Assembly: GCF_032190615.1 (NCBI RefSeq)
Contig: NZ_JAVLAT010000002.1
Location: forward strand, 124,001-188,000
Origin: Brucella pseudogrignonensis
GTDB lineage: Bacteria > Pseudomonadota > Alphaproteobacteria > Rhizobiales > Rhizobiaceae
DNA: 64,000 nt
Direction of reading: 5' to 3'
Of this stretch, positions 45,777-56,668 are shown piece after piece. The position numbers and the translations under genes are program-made. The notes beneath the pieces are model-generated. The model did no database searches, was not told the DNA's origin, and was given only the letters and a program-made list of their open reading frames with translations. Numbering within the stretch: the stretch's first letter is position 1; every line of letters starts with the position of its first letter.

Positions 45777-46622
45777 TCAATCCAGCGAGAAATCGAAACG
45801 ATAGGTCGCAGATACGCCGACTGTGAACTGGTTCGGCGAACCATGATCTTTCACGATGCTGGAGTTTTTGGCTTTATCCTGAAGACGATTATATTCTGCA
45901 AAAAGACTCGTATCGATCTTGTCAGTTGCGCGCCAGGTAACAGCACCTCCAACGCCGACTGATTCCCAACCGCCGCCCGGGCGATATTCTTTCAGGCCAG
46001 AAGCCACAGCTTCTTCAGCCGTCACACCATAGTAAGTGCGCATATAATCTTTGGAAGCGAAGGTAGCGCGCGGTCCAGCCGAAACGCGCACAACTGGCGT
46101 CACGTCATAAAACGCATCCGCCGCAATATCGGCAACAACGCCCTTATGCGCACGGATACCGTGGCGCACTTCGCCGCGAACGCGCAGCCAGTCGGTTGGA
46201 TAGACATCAACGAAACCACCGGCTTCACCACCAAATTTCGTTTCATGCAGACCGTCAATATCGGTATCTCGCTTGAACATCAGCTTGCCGACTGCACCGG
46301 CACGGAAACGATCCGTATCGATGAAAGCAAAGGCCGCATTGTCATTGCGCGATGAAAAACGCTCTGCTTCACCCTGACGGCCAAGAGAAATCAATGGTTG
46401 TCCTGAAAAGCGGTACTTGTTTGATCCCTCAAACTTCGGCGCAATCATTCCGGCTGCGCCGATCTTGAGATACCAATCGCCCGACCATGGATATTTACGG
46501 GCAGGCTTCACTTCCTGAGTCACATAAACATCTGTCTGCTGCATATCTGCGGCAATGACCGAAAGAGGACCAACGAACAATGCGGCGCCTGTAACAAAGG
46601 CGAGAGAGACAATACGCGTCAC
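45777..46622 (-). CDS. MipA/OmpV family outer-membrane protein
   Basis: This 281-residue outer-membrane beta-barrel protein has a signal peptide (cleaved near SVIAA, residue 25). Alternating hydrophobic strands end in TVGVSATYRFDFSLD, a typical barrel C-terminus. The family-like N-terminal block YPWSGDWYLKIGAAGMIAPKFEGS matches MipA/OmpV. MipA links murein enzymes in E. coli, while OmpV-type members serve as porins; the role here is unknown. Confidence 0.85.
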   Translation of the reverse strand: MTRIVSLAFVTGAALFVGPLSVIAADMQQTDVYVTQEVKPARKYPWSGDWYLKIGAAGMIAPKFEGSNKYRFSGQPLISLGRQGEAERFSSRNDNAAFAFIDTDRFRAGAVGKLMFKRDTDIDGLHETKFGGEAGGFVDVYPTDWLRVRGEVRHGIRAHKGVVADIAADAFYDVTPVVRVSAGPRATFASKDYMRTYYGVTAEEAVASGLKEYRPGGGWESVGVGGAVTWRATDKIDTSLFAEYNRLQDKAKNSSIVKDHGSPNQFTVGVSATYRFDFSLD

Positions 46623-46752
46623 ATGAAACTCCGAAAACAGTTCCCCATAAAATTTAAGGATATTTATTACTGTTGAACGGAATATGTAAAATTAAACTTA
46701 AATCAAAGGTAGAAACATCAGCACATATTTATCCAAGTGTTGCAAGTAAACA

Positions 46753-47748
46753 CTAATATGCTGGAAATGACAGAAGTCGATCCAGTTCTGACAAAGGTTT
46801 TGCACCCGCCAAAATCGCGCGTGATTCTTCTTCGTCGCGCTTCATCTGCGCAATCAGCGGATCAAGGCCATCGAATTTCACTTCACCGCGCAAATAGCCG
46901 AAGAACGACACTTCAACGATTTCTCCATAGAGATCGCCGGTGAAATCAAAAACAAAGGTTTCAAGCAGCGGCTTGCCATCGCTTGCCACTGTTGGACGTC
47001 GGCCAAAGCTGGCAACGCCGTCATGCAGTACGCCATCTGCTCGGCGGAACCGCACAGCGTAAATACCGTGCTTCAGACTGACATGATCGTCGATCACCAT
47101 GTTAGCGGTCGGAAAACCAAGGGTGCGGCCAAGCTTCTGACCATGGATGACTTCGCCACTCACACGATAGCGATAACCAAGCAGGCCCGCCGCCTCTGAC
47201 ACTTCGCCAGCGCATAAGAGCGAGCGAACACGCGTCGAGGAAACGAGGTTGCCCCCCTCGTCGCTAAATGCGTCCACAAGAGATACGCTGAAGCCCGAAG
47301 ACTGCCCAGCTTGCTCCAAAAATTGCGGTGTACCGCGCCGACCTTTACCGAAATGAAAATCGTAGCCAGTCACGACACGGCTGGCATGCAGCCGATCGAC
47401 GAGGATATTACGCACAAAATCCTCAGCGGACTGGCCCGAGAACTCAGCCGTAAACGGCTGCTCGACCACGGCGTTAAAACCCATGAACCGAAGGATTTCC
47501 GCTTTTTCGGCAGCATCAGTTAACCGCTCGACCGGCTCATCAGGCTTAAAGAAACTGCGCGGATGCGGCTCAAAGGTCAGCACCACTGCGGGCAAATTAT
47601 CGCGATCTGCCAATTCCAGCGCGCGTTCAAGGACAGCCTGATGACCGCGATGAACACCATCGAAGTTGCCAATCGCCACCACGCAATTACGCAGCGTAGG
47701 CGGCAATGCATCTGTTCCTGAAAGACGCTGAAAAGCAGATTTTGTCAT
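46753..47748 (-). CDS. ribF: Bifunctional riboflavin kinase / FAD synthetase
   Basis: This 331-residue enzyme makes FMN and FAD. The N-terminal FAD synthetase half has the nucleotidyltransferase motif GNFDGVHRGHQAVL near residues 27-40 and a later KGRRGT. The C-terminal riboflavin kinase half begins near residue 185, with GRTLGFPTANM as its PTAN signature. The gene is downstream of the HAD phosphatase gene by 27 bp and probably co-transcribed with it. Confidence 0.96.
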   Translation of the reverse strand: MTKSAFQRLSGTDALPPTLRNCVVAIGNFDGVHRGHQAVLERALELADRDNLPAVVLTFEPHPRSFFKPDEPVERLTDAAEKAEILRFMGFNAVVEQPFTAEFSGQSAEDFVRNILVDRLHASRVVTGYDFHFGKGRRGTPQFLEQAGQSSGFSVSLVDAFSDEGGNLVSSTRVRSLLCAGEVSEAAGLLGYRYRVSGEVIHGQKLGRTLGFPTANMVIDDHVSLKHGIYAVRFRRADGVLHDGVASFGRRPTVASDGKPLLETFVFDFTGDLYGEIVEVSFFGYLRGEVKFDGLDPLIAQMKRDEEESRAILAGAKPLSELDRLLSFPAY

Positions 47749-47775
47749 GATCGAAGCAGATTCTCGAAACAGGTA

Positions 47776-48624
47776 TCAGACAAGAGCATAAAGCGAGGCG
47801 ATTGGAGAATGTCCATGTTTTTGCAGGAAAGCAGTCATTCTCTCGAGATCAACATTCCCATCCAACGTATAATCGGCAGCATGAACGCCCCCGGAAATAT
47901 AGAGTACGTCAAGACCGTAATCCGCAGCGCCCTTTACGTCTGTCAGCACACCATCGCCGATGCCCAGTATACGGGACTTATCAACGGGACGACCACGAAT
48001 TTCCTCGACCGCCTTTGAAGCCGCTTCATAAATCGGACGATGCGGCTTGCCGGCAATCAGTGTGCGACCGCCGAGCTGGCTATATTCACGCGCCAGCGCA
48101 CCCGCGCACCAGATGAGTCGCGGACCGCGCTCAACCATAATATCGGGATTTGCGCAAATCAGAGGCAGGTTGCGTGAGCGAAGGCGTTGAAGCAATTCCG
48201 CGTAATTTTCTGGTGTTTCGGTTTCGTCATCATAAAGTCCGGTACAGACGACACCAGCGGCTTCAAACTCTTCGACCAGTTCGACATCGAGGCCTTCGTA
48301 GATCGCCAATTCGCGCTCGCTGCCGATATGGAAAATCTTGCGCGGGCCTTCGACAATCAGATCGCGGGTGACATCGCCAGATGTAACAACACGGTCGTAG
48401 GCGTCTTCCGGCACGCCAAGCAGCGTCATCTGTGCGATCACGCTGCCAAACGGACGCGGTGCATTGGTAACCAGAATAACCGTAATGCCCTTGGCGCGCG
48501 CGCGCTTGAGTGCTGCGACCGCAGTTGCAAAAGCCACTTCGCCATTGTGCAAAACACCCCAGACATCACAGAAGATCGCATCATATCCATCCGTCAGATC
48601 GTCCAGGCGTTCAGGCAGCTTCAT
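47776..48624 (-). CDS. HAD superfamily hydrolase, TIGR01459 type
   Basis: This protein of about 282 residues is a haloacid dehalogenase-like phosphatase with DAIFCDVWGVLHNGEV near residue 14 (nucleophile aspartate pair) and VILVTNAPRP near 48. A C-terminal GIGDGVLTDVKGAADYGLDVLYI segment near 230 carries the last aspartates. It belongs to the group IIA type with a large cap, related to NagD. The start at 48624 (MKLPERLDD) was chosen over a longer frame that lacks family resemblance. Substrate unknown. Confidence 0.9.
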   Translation of the reverse strand: MKLPERLDDLTDGYDAIFCDVWGVLHNGEVAFATAVAALKRARAKGITVILVTNAPRPFGSVIAQMTLLGVPEDAYDRVVTSGDVTRDLIVEGPRKIFHIGSERELAIYEGLDVELVEEFEAAGVVCTGLYDDETETPENYAELLQRLRSRNLPLICANPDIMVERGPRLIWCAGALAREYSQLGGRTLIAGKPHRPIYEAASKAVEEIRGRPVDKSRILGIGDGVLTDVKGAADYGLDVLYISGGVHAADYTLDGNVDLERMTAFLQKHGHSPIASLYALV

Positions 48625-48990
48625 TGTTTTCCTCAATATGCTGGGTCCGGCCTCTTGCCGGTTAAGTCGGACAATGCGCAAGCGCACCATGCGGTTTCCT
48701 CTACAAGAATGAGCCCGCTCTGTCACCACGCTTGCAACGCTCTGCGTCCAAATGAACGGATTGTGTTCAATCCTGGCCTTCCCCCATCAGGCTTGACCGG
48801 GCACAGACATCGTTAACCAAACTGACCGATTCCTGACCATAACCCTGCAAGTAGCCATGGGTTGGTGGATATTTTTCCGCCTGCCTTGCCACACGCCAGT
48901 ATAGTCCCCACATGCGACGCCATCGGGCTTTCACAGCGCGAAATCTCCATTAAGCAAAAATTATTTTTTGCTTTCGTCAAAAAACGGCAA
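48625..48990. other. Intergenic space between the HAD gene and the groESL promoter
   Basis: About 365 bp hold no supportable gene. A 67-codon minus-strand frame is present but looks spurious. Promoter elements for the HAD/ribF operon are presumably here, but none could be placed with confidence. Confidence 0.5.
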
Positions 48991-48996
48991 CGATCC

Positions 48997-49025
48997 TTGA
49001 CAAAGAATAAGACCAATTCTATCTC
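48997..49025 (+). promoter_or_regulatory. groESL promoter
   Basis: TTGACA (48997-49002) and TATCTC (49020-49025) are 17 bp apart, upstream of the CIRCE operator. The CTTGACA context also resembles the alphaproteobacterial RpoH -35 element, so heat-shock sigma factor use is possible. Confidence 0.65.
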
Positions 49026-49034
49026 TTGGGTACG

Positions 49035-49061
49035 TTAGCACTCAGATAGATCGAGTGCTAA
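49035..49061. promoter_or_regulatory. CIRCE operator (HrcA binding site) of groESL
   Basis: TTAGCACTC-N9-GAGTGCTAA is a perfect CIRCE inverted repeat. It lies 62 bp upstream of the groES start and just downstream of the promoter, the normal place for HrcA repression. Confidence 0.98.
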
Positions 49062-49123
49062 CAAGCGCGGATCGGTTCGATCCGTTAACAGGGTTCAACG
49101 TCTATAACACCAAGGGTTATACC

Positions 49124-49420
49124 ATGGCTGATATCAAGTTCCGCCCGCTTCATGACCGCGTCGTCGTTCGTCGCGTTGAATCGGAAGCTAAGACCGCTGG
49201 CGGGATCATCATCCCGGACACCGCTAAAGAAAAGCCACAGGAAGGCGAAATCGTCGCTGTTGGCGCTGGCGCTCGTGACGAAGCAGGCAAGCTGATCGCT
49301 CTCGAAGTGAAGGCTGGCGACAAGGTTCTGTTCGGCAAATGGTCGGGCACAGAAGTTAAGATCGGCGGCGAAGATCTGCTGATCATGAAAGAATCCGACA
49401 TTTTGGGCATCGTTGGCTAA
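49124..49420 (+). CDS. groES: Co-chaperonin GroES
   Basis: This 98-residue heat-shock co-chaperonin caps the GroEL ring. The sequence [18 protein letters not shown] begins the family fold. The mobile loop ([20 protein letters not shown], residues 18-37) and the C-terminal [12 protein letters not shown] are standard. The start is at the ATG at 49124 and not at an upstream in-frame TTG or other codon. Confidence 0.98.
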   Translation: MADIKFRPLHDRVVVRRVESEAKTAGGIIIPDTAKEKPQEGEIVAVGAGARDEAGKLIALEVKAGDKVLFGKWSGTEVKIGGEDLLIMKESDILGIVG

Positions 49421-49489
49421 TTTTTCGGGCTCGCGCCGGTATCGGCGAAGCCAGAGTTTAGTTACCGCCTGAATTTCAATTCACCATAA

Positions 49490-51160
<1,671 letters not shown>

Positions 51161-51183
51161 GAAATCCATCCGAGTATTGCGCA

Positions 51184-51205
51184 GCACAGGCGACTTCGCC
51201 TGTGC
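51184..51205 (+). terminator. Hairpin downstream of groEL
   Basis: GCACAGGCGA and TCGCCTGTGC form a perfect 10-bp stem with a 2-nt loop just after the groEL stop. No T run follows, so the true terminator is probably the next hairpin. Confidence 0.5.
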
Positions 51206-51230
51206 GGCCGCGACAATACGGCTTGTAAAA

Positions 51231-51263
51231 GAAAAACCTTCGGTCTGGGCCGGAGGTTTTTTT
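51231..51263 (+). terminator. Rho-independent terminator of groESL
   Basis: AAACCTTCGG and CCGGAGGTTT form a stem with one wobble pair, followed by a T run (TTTTTTT). It lies 72 bp past groEL. Confidence 0.88.
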
Positions 51264-51332
51264 ATGCCTTTTTTAAAACTCGGCACTTCTTCACACAGCA
51301 AGTGACGAACAAGATTTAAGGTATAAAATTGG

Positions 51333-51568
51333 GAGAAAAGCAGTCTTCGATTGCTTTTCTTACATTGTGTAACTCTTTGTGATTTATAGAAAATTTACCT
51401 ATCGCAGGCTTTACTAAGGAAGCTGCGATTATTTTAGCATTTTCTGATTTACATTCTGCAGTTTTCATGGTCAATCGCTATCGATACGAGATGGACTTCC
51501 TGTTTGCCCCCGCACTTTGGAAGTCCTGTCTCAGGCAACAGGAAAGGCAGGCGCGAGCCTGCCTTTCC
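51333..51568 (+). other. Hairpin-rich intergenic region between groEL and the HxlR gene; possible small RNA
   Basis: Three hairpins are visible with no protein-coding frame between the groESL terminator and the HxlR stop. They are AGAAAAGCA/TGCTTTTCT at 51334-51360; GGACTTCC/GGAAGTCC around 51492-51526, which competes with CCTGTTTGCC/GGCAACAGG; and a perfect 12-bp stem GGAAAGGCAGGC/GCCTGCCTTTCC at 51541-51568 followed by ACTTTT. The last looks like a terminator. A small transcript ending there on the plus strand is possible but not demonstrated. Confidence 0.35.
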
Positions 51569-51597
51569 ACTTTTACACTATAAGGCTCATCGACTGC

Positions 51598-51999
51598 TCA
51601 TTCCGCAGCTTCAGCCTGATTATAATCGCGGCCCGACGCACGCGCGTCATAACGCACCCGCGCCATCATGACATTCGCTTCATTGGCAATGGCCCATTCA
51701 CCCAAAGCACGGACAGGCTTCAGCAAATCGCGCCCCAATTCCGTCAGTTCATATTCCACCTTGGGCGGGATCGTCGGGAAAACAGTTCGCGAGACAAACC
51801 CGTCCCGCTCCAGATTGCGCAGCGTTGTCGTCAGCATTTTCTGAGAAATACCGTTCACCGTGCGGCGCAGCTCATTAAAGCGCATTGGACCATTGCCAAG
51901 ATAACTCACAACCAGAACTGTCCACTTATCACCCACGCGCGACAAAATATCGGTCACAGCCCTGCAAGCACTGGTTTCCTTGAAGTCACCGGGTTTCAT
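51598..51999 (-). CDS. HxlR family winged-helix transcriptional regulator
   Basis: This 133-residue regulator has the HxlR-type winged helix: CRAVTDILSRVGDKWTVLVV near residue 11, MRFNELRRTVNGISQKMLTT near 40 and a wing in LTELGRDLL. A conserved cysteine lies near the N-terminus (ETSACRAV), often redox- or electrophile-sensing in this family. It is divergent from a flavin reductase gene with a 78-bp shared promoter and is the likely regulator of it. The spacer includes a CCAGT-CA-CCAGT direct repeat at about 52024-52035. Confidence 0.93.
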   Translation of the reverse strand: MKPGDFKETSACRAVTDILSRVGDKWTVLVVSYLGNGPMRFNELRRTVNGISQKMLTTTLRNLERDGFVSRTVFPTIPPKVEYELTELGRDLLKPVRALGEWAIANEANVMMARVRYDARASGRDYNQAEAAE

Positions 52000-52077
52000 A
52001 AAAGTGCCTCCTTGCGCTATATCCAGTCACCAGTATAGCCTCAGTCTCCATTGGTTACCATCTAAAAGGAAGCACCC

Positions 52078-52638
52078 ATGAGCAAGCTAAAAGTCGCTGT
52101 GATTATCGGCAGCACCCGCGAACAGCGTTTCTCCCCTGTATCCGCAGAATGGATTGCGAAAGTTGCCGCTAAACGCCCTGAATTCGAGGTTGAAGTTCTG
52201 GATCTTGCCGATTACCCGATGGGCTTTTATGGCGATAGTGCAACGACAACCGCACAGGCGGAGACCGCCGACAAGTGGAAAACCAAGCTTCGCGAGTTTG
52301 ACGCCTACATCCTCACTGCCGCCGAATATAACCATGCGCCGACGGCGGTTCTGAAAAACGCCATCGATTATGGTGACTGGATTCAGAAGCCAATGGGGTT
52401 TGTCGGTCATGGCGGCGTTGGCGGTGCTCGCGCTGTCGAACAGCTGCGGATGATCGCAGTTGAGATGTCATCCATGTCGGTCAAGACCGGCGTTCATATC
52501 CTGTTCCCGGACTACCTTGCCGTTGTCAAAAAAGAGAACACGCTGGATGATTTCCCACATCTCGCCGAAGCAGCCAAGAACATGCTCGATCAATTGGCAT
52601 GGTGGGGCCACGCTTTAAAAGCCGCTCGCCTCGGATAA
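52078..52638 (+). CDS. NADPH-dependent FMN reductase family protein
   Basis: This 186-residue flavodoxin-fold oxidoreductase has the GSTREQRFSPVSAEW phosphate loop near residues 11-25 and the family-typical AEYNHAPTAVLKNAIDYG near 82-99. Members reduce quinones, azo dyes or nitro compounds or supply FMNH2. Divergent pairing with the HxlR regulator suggests induction by an electrophilic or quinone compound. An 11-bp perfect hairpin follows the gene. Confidence 0.92.
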   Translation: MSKLKVAVIIGSTREQRFSPVSAEWIAKVAAKRPEFEVEVLDLADYPMGFYGDSATTTAQAETADKWKTKLREFDAYILTAAEYNHAPTAVLKNAIDYGDWIQKPMGFVGHGGVGGARAVEQLRMIAVEMSSMSVKTGVHILFPDYLAVVKKENTLDDFPHLAEAAKNMLDQLAWWGHALKAARLG

Positions 52639-52647
52639 TTAATTGAT

Positions 52648-52673
52648 GACAAGCCGGGCTATCCCGGCTTGTC
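52648..52673 (+). terminator. Hairpin after the flavin reductase gene
   Basis: GACAAGCCGGG and CCCGGCTTGTC form a perfect 11-bp stem with a CTAT loop, 9 bp past the stop. It lacks a T run, so terminator strength is uncertain. Confidence 0.6.
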
Positions 52674-52727
52674 GCAATGCCGTTTCGCCCTATGATTATC
52701 TGAACTTAACTGAGATTGGATAATCAT

Positions 52728-52988
52728 ATGCGCAAAGAACTACCGATAGCGACTGCTCCACAAGATGGTCGCAAAATAACCGTGGTCTGGATCGATGACG
52801 ACGATCAGCGCAATGAGTCGGTTGGCCAGTATCGCTCGCTCGATAAGCTGAAAGCTGGCGGCGGTGACTGGGATGAAACGGACACTGGCTGGTGGATTTT
52901 CACCGATAGTAAGACACAGCAAAAAGTCGAGCCGACTGCGTGGATTTCGGAAACCGATGACGGTGATGACGACAGCGATGATAACTAG
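52728..52988 (+). CDS. Small acidic protein of unknown function
   Basis: This protein of 86 residues begins MRKELPIATAPQDGRKITVVWID and ends in an aspartate-rich tail (DDGDDDSDDN). I do not recognise a domain. It has several tryptophans (WIDDDDQ, GWWIF, AWISE) in a short beta-rich-looking core. The ATG at 52728 has GGA nearby; a TTG at 52716 is also in frame. It appears monocistronic. Confidence 0.65.
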   Translation: MRKELPIATAPQDGRKITVVWIDDDDQRNESVGQYRSLDKLKAGGGDWDETDTGWWIFTDSKTQQKVEPTAWISETDDGDDDSDDN

Positions 52989-53057
52989 ATTTTGATACGG
53001 TATAACACTCAATAAAATTTGACTTTTATAATCATATTTTATCAAATGGTTACGTGT

Positions 53058-53169
53058 TAGAGCGCATCCCAAAAAGTGTGAAGCGGTTTTTGGAAAAGAT
53101 GCGCGTTAAAATGAAAATTTAACGCATATTTCGATCTGATTAAATCAGATTGAAATATGCGTCAAAGCG
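53058..53169. repeat. 107-bp family intergenic repeat, copy 4 (diverged second half)
   Basis: The first half, TAGAGCGCATCCCAAAAAGT through GATGCGCGTT, is nearly the same as copy 1. The second half instead carries a palindrome around ATATTTCGATCTGATTAAATCAGATTGAAATAT. It lies between the small acidic protein gene and fumC. Confidence 0.72.
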
Positions 53170-53269
53170 TTACCATAGATGCATTGCGTAGCCCATAATT
53201 TCCCAATGCTGTTATTCTCGAATCGACAGATAGGCGCTTCCTACCTGAAACCAGAGCCGGAGACTGAAG

Positions 53270-54661
53270 ATGACTGCCACGCGTACCGAAACAGATACGT
53301 TCGGACCGATCGACGTTGCCTCGGATCGTTACTGGGGTGCACAAACTCAGCGCTCTTTGCAAAACTTCAAAATTGGTGGCGAGCGTATGCCCCTCCCCCT
53401 CGTCCATGCATTGGGCGTTGTGAAGCGCGCGGCAGCTGAAACCAATATTGCGCTTGGCAAGCTTGATCCGGTTCTGGGACAGGTCATCGCCGTTGCTGCT
53501 TCAGAAGTGATTGAAGGCAAGCTTGATGATCATTTCCCGCTGGTTGTCTGGCAAACTGGCTCCGGCACGCAGTCGAACATGAACGCGAACGAAGTTATTT
53601 CCAATCGAGCAATTGAGCTTCTGGGCGGCGAGCTAGGTTCGAAAAAGCCAGTCCATCCCAATGACCACGTCAATATGAGCCAGTCTTCGAATGACACTTT
53701 CCCGACTGCAATCCATATCGCGACGGCGGTTGAAACTGTTCAACGCCTCTATCCTGCTCTGACACGCCTCACCAAAGCGCTCAAGGATAAGGAAGACGCG
53801 TTCGAGCACATCATCAAGATTGGCCGCACCCATACGCAGGATGCAACGCCCGTCACACTCGGTCAGGAATTCTCTGGCTATCGCGCAGCACTTGAATATG
53901 CGCGTCATCGCATTGAACAGTCGCTCGCCGACGTTTTCCTGCTGGCGCAGGGCGGCACCGCAGTGGGTACCGGCCTCAATGCACCGAAGGGCTTCGATAC
54001 CGGCTTTGCCGATGCAGTGAGCGAAATCACTGGCCTCAGCTTCAAAACCGCGCCAAACAAGTTTGAGGCTCTTGCCAGCCATGGAGCGCTTGCAAATTTC
54101 CACGGTAGCCTCAACGCGCTGGCCGCTGATCTCTTCAAAATCGCAAATGACATTCGTTTCCTAGGCTCTGGCCCGCGCTCGGGCCTCGGTGAACTTTCAC
54201 TGCCAGAAAATGAACCCGGCTCATCGATCATGCCCGGAAAGGTTAATCCGACGCAGGCTGAAGCTCTGACAATGGTTGCAACACAGGTCTTTGGCAATCA
54301 AACAACTGTGACGGTTGCCGCAAGCCAAGGTCATTTCGAGTTAAACGTCTTCAAGCCGGTCATTGCCTATAACGTGCTGCAGTCGATCCGAATCCTGAGC
54401 GACGCCATGGTTTCCTTTGCAGATCATTGCGTGGAGGGCATTGAAGCCAATGAAGATCGCATCAAGGATCTTCTCGATCGCTCGCTGATGCTCGTCACCG
54501 CTTTGGCTCCCGCCATCGGCTACGACAATGCCGCCAAGATTGCGAAGACCGCACATAAAAACGGTACGACCTTGCGCGAAGAAGCATTAAAGAGTGGGCA
54601 TGTCTCGGAAGAAGACTATGAACGTCTTGTCCGCGCAGAGAAGATGATCGCTCCGGAATAA
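53270..54661 (+). CDS. fumC: Fumarate hydratase class II (FumC)
   Basis: This 463-residue iron-independent fumarase interconverts fumarate and malate in the citric acid cycle. The superfamily signature [15 protein letters not shown] lies near residues 318-332, with the catalytic serine loop. [11 protein letters not shown] near 139 and [15 protein letters not shown] near 186 are the other conserved regions. The length and PTQAE motif fit fumarase better than aspartase or argininosuccinate lyase. Confidence 0.96.
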   Translation: MTATRTETDTFGPIDVASDRYWGAQTQRSLQNFKIGGERMPLPLVHALGVVKRAAAETNIALGKLDPVLGQVIAVAASEVIEGKLDDHFPLVVWQTGSGTQSNMNANEVISNRAIELLGGELGSKKPVHPNDHVNMSQSSNDTFPTAIHIATAVETVQRLYPALTRLTKALKDKEDAFEHIIKIGRTHTQDATPVTLGQEFSGYRAALEYARHRIEQSLADVFLLAQGGTAVGTGLNAPKGFDTGFADAVSEITGLSFKTAPNKFEALASHGALANFHGSLNALAADLFKIANDIRFLGSGPRSGLGELSLPENEPGSSIMPGKVNPTQAEALTMVATQVFGNQTTVTVAASQGHFELNVFKPVIAYNVLQSIRILSDAMVSFADHCVEGIEANEDRIKDLLDRSLMLVTALAPAIGYDNAAKIAKTAHKNGTTLREEALKSGHVSEEDYERLVRAEKMIAPE

Positions 54662-54681
54662 CTGTTCACGATAATCGAACA

Positions 54682-54717
54682 AACTGTCGAGGAATATCTA
54701 TCTTTCCTTGACAGTTC
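54682..54717 (+). terminator. Hairpin after fumC, probable terminator
   Basis: AACTGTCGAGGA and TCCTTGACAGTT pair over 12 positions with one wobble, 20 bp after the fumC stop. Only a short T-poor tail follows. Confidence 0.5.
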
Positions 54718-54761
54718 TAACCGTTTAACTCGTAGCTCATATTCATTTGGAGATACCAAAA

Positions 54762-55163
54762 ATGTCCTCGATTACTCCTCAGAGCAACGGTCTTGCGACG
54801 CTCGTCGCACGCGTCTTCCTTTCCATCCTGTTCATTCTCGCTGGTTTCAGTAAGCTGACTGCGATTTCCGGCACAGCTGGTTATTTTGCTGGCCTGGGCC
54901 TTCCGGTTCCAACTGTAACAGCTGTTATCGTTGGTCTGGTTGAGTTTGTCGGCGGCCTTGCCATTCTTGTCGGTTTCCAGACCCGTATTGCTGCTGCAAT
55001 CGTTGCGCTGCTCACCATCGGCGCGACACTCGTTGCTCACATGAACTTCGCCGAAGGCATGAATGCTCTGATGGCGCAGAAGAACCTCGCCATCGCTGGT
55101 GGCCTTATCCTTCTCGCACTGCAGGGCGCAGGCTCGATCTCGATCGACGCAAAGCGTGGCTAA
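54762..55163 (+). CDS. DoxX family membrane protein
   Basis: This 133-residue inner-membrane protein has four hydrophobic helices and the DoxX motif LFILAGFSKLTAISGTAGYF near residues 23-42. DoxX proteins are found with redox or stress functions, mostly uncharacterised. The ATG at 54762 has GGAGA nine bases upstream. A strong terminator follows. Confidence 0.88.
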   Translation: MSSITPQSNGLATLVARVFLSILFILAGFSKLTAISGTAGYFAGLGLPVPTVTAVIVGLVEFVGGLAILVGFQTRIAAAIVALLTIGATLVAHMNFAEGMNALMAQKNLAIAGGLILLALQGAGSISIDAKRG

Positions 55164-55185
55164 TTTCCGCTCTCATGCCTGACTT

Positions 55186-55217
55186 TGAAAAGCCGTGCTT
55201 CATCAGCACGGCTTTTT
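55186..55217 (+). terminator. Rho-independent terminator after the DoxX gene
   Basis: AAAAGCCGTGCT and AGCACGGCTTTTT form a stem with a 5-nt loop at 55188-55216. Confidence 0.9.
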
Positions 55218-55368
55218 AGCATCAGCCCTATCAAGACACAGAACTGTTACTTGAGCTGCGGTAATATTGCGTCGGGCGAACTTGTAAGATAATGCAACCG
55301 CCTATTTTCATTTTGATAGACCTGTCTTCCTCCCAGACAAGTCTCATAACTTAGCTTGTAGAGAAAAA

Positions 55369-56613
55369 ATGGCCGTTTCCCCCACAACGAACAGTCAGCC
55401 TCGTGCTGCTGCCCATCAGGGCAATAATTACAGCTTTGCACTTGCCAGCCTTACCATGCTCTTTTTCATGTGGGGTTTTATCACGTGTCTCAACGACATT
55501 TTGATCCCACACCTCAAGGGCGTTTTTCAGCTCAACTACTTCCAGTCGATGCTGATCCAGTTCTGCTTCTTCGGCGCTTACTTCATCGTCTCGCTGCCTG
55601 CTGGCGCACTCGTCAAACGCATCTCCTATAAATGGGGTATTGTGACCGGCCTGGTGATTGCAGCCATTGGTTGTGCGCTGTTCATTCCAGCGGCATCTTA
55701 TCGCGTTTATGAACTTTTCCTCGGCGCGCTTTTCGTGCTGGCTTCAGGCGTGACGACTCTTCAGGTGGCGGCGAATCCTTATGTCACTATTCTCGGCAAA
55801 CCTGAAACAGCGGCCAGCCGTCTGACGCTGACACAGGCCTTCAACTCTCTCGGGACAACCGTCGCCCCATCCTTCGGTGCACTCCTGATCCTGTCTGCAG
55901 CCACCAGCGATGCGGCAAGCTCTGCACAAGCAGATGCCGTTCAGTTCCCTTATCTCATGCTCGCATTGGCTTTCGCAGTTCTTGCAATCGTTTTCGCGAT
56001 CCTGAAGCTACCTGACGTTCAGGAAGAAGAAGCGGTCCTGACCAAGGAAGATGGCTCAGCCTGGCAATATCGCCATCTGGTCTTGGGTTCGATCGGCCTG
56101 TTCGTCTATGTCGGCGCAGAGGTCAGCGTAGGCAGCTTCCTCGTCAACTTCCTCAATGATCCCAATGTTGCGGGTCTGGCCGAATCTGAGGCGGCACATT
56201 ACGTTTCCTATTTCTGGGGCGGCGCAATGCTCGGACGCTTTATCGGTGCAATTGCCATGCGCTATATTGATGACGGCAAGGCGCTAGCTTTCAATGCGCT
56301 CGTGGCCATCATCCTGCTGCTTATCACCGTTGCAACCACAGGACATGTCGCGATGTGGTCGGTTCTCGCAATCGGTCTATTCAACTCGATCATGTTCCCG
56401 ACGATCTTCAGCCTGGCGCTGCATGGTCTTGGAAAACACACCAGTCAGGGTTCGGGCATTCTGTGTCTGGCCATTGTGGGTGGCGCGATCATCCCACTGA
56501 TTCAGGGCGCGCTGGCAGATAAAGTCGGCATTCATCTGGCATTCCTGATGCCAATCATCTGCTACATCTACATCGCCTATTACGGCTTGATTGGCAGCAA
56601 GCCGAAAAATTAA
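55369..56613 (+). CDS. gluP: Glucose/galactose MFS transporter (GluP/FucP family)
   Basis: This 414-residue sugar:proton symporter has 12 helices and FucP-type motifs: [21 protein letters not shown] near residue 27 and [29 protein letters not shown] near 138. The length and sequence fit the Brucella GluP glucose/galactose transporter. It is convergent with hisG, with a shared bidirectional terminator between them. Confidence 0.93.
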   Translation: MAVSPTTNSQPRAAAHQGNNYSFALASLTMLFFMWGFITCLNDILIPHLKGVFQLNYFQSMLIQFCFFGAYFIVSLPAGALVKRISYKWGIVTGLVIAAIGCALFIPAASYRVYELFLGALFVLASGVTTLQVAANPYVTILGKPETAASRLTLTQAFNSLGTTVAPSFGALLILSAATSDAASSAQADAVQFPYLMLALAFAVLAIVFAILKLPDVQEEEAVLTKEDGSAWQYRHLVLGSIGLFVYVGAEVSVGSFLVNFLNDPNVAGLAESEAAHYVSYFWGGAMLGRFIGAIAMRYIDDGKALAFNALVAIILLLITVATTGHVAMWSVLAIGLFNSIMFPTIFSLALHGLGKHTSQGSGILCLAIVGGAIIPLIQGALADKVGIHLAFLMPIICYIYIAYYGLIGSKPKN

Positions 56614-56615
56614 AA

Positions 56616-56652
56616 CAAAAAAGCCGGTCTGAATCTCAGACCGGCTTTTTAA
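56616..56652. terminator. Bidirectional terminator between gluP and hisG
   Basis: AAAAAGCCGGTCTGA and TCAGACCGGCTTTTT form a 15-bp perfect stem with a 3-nt loop. It serves both convergent genes. Confidence 0.92.
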
Positions 56653-56668
56653 ATTCACCATTATACTA

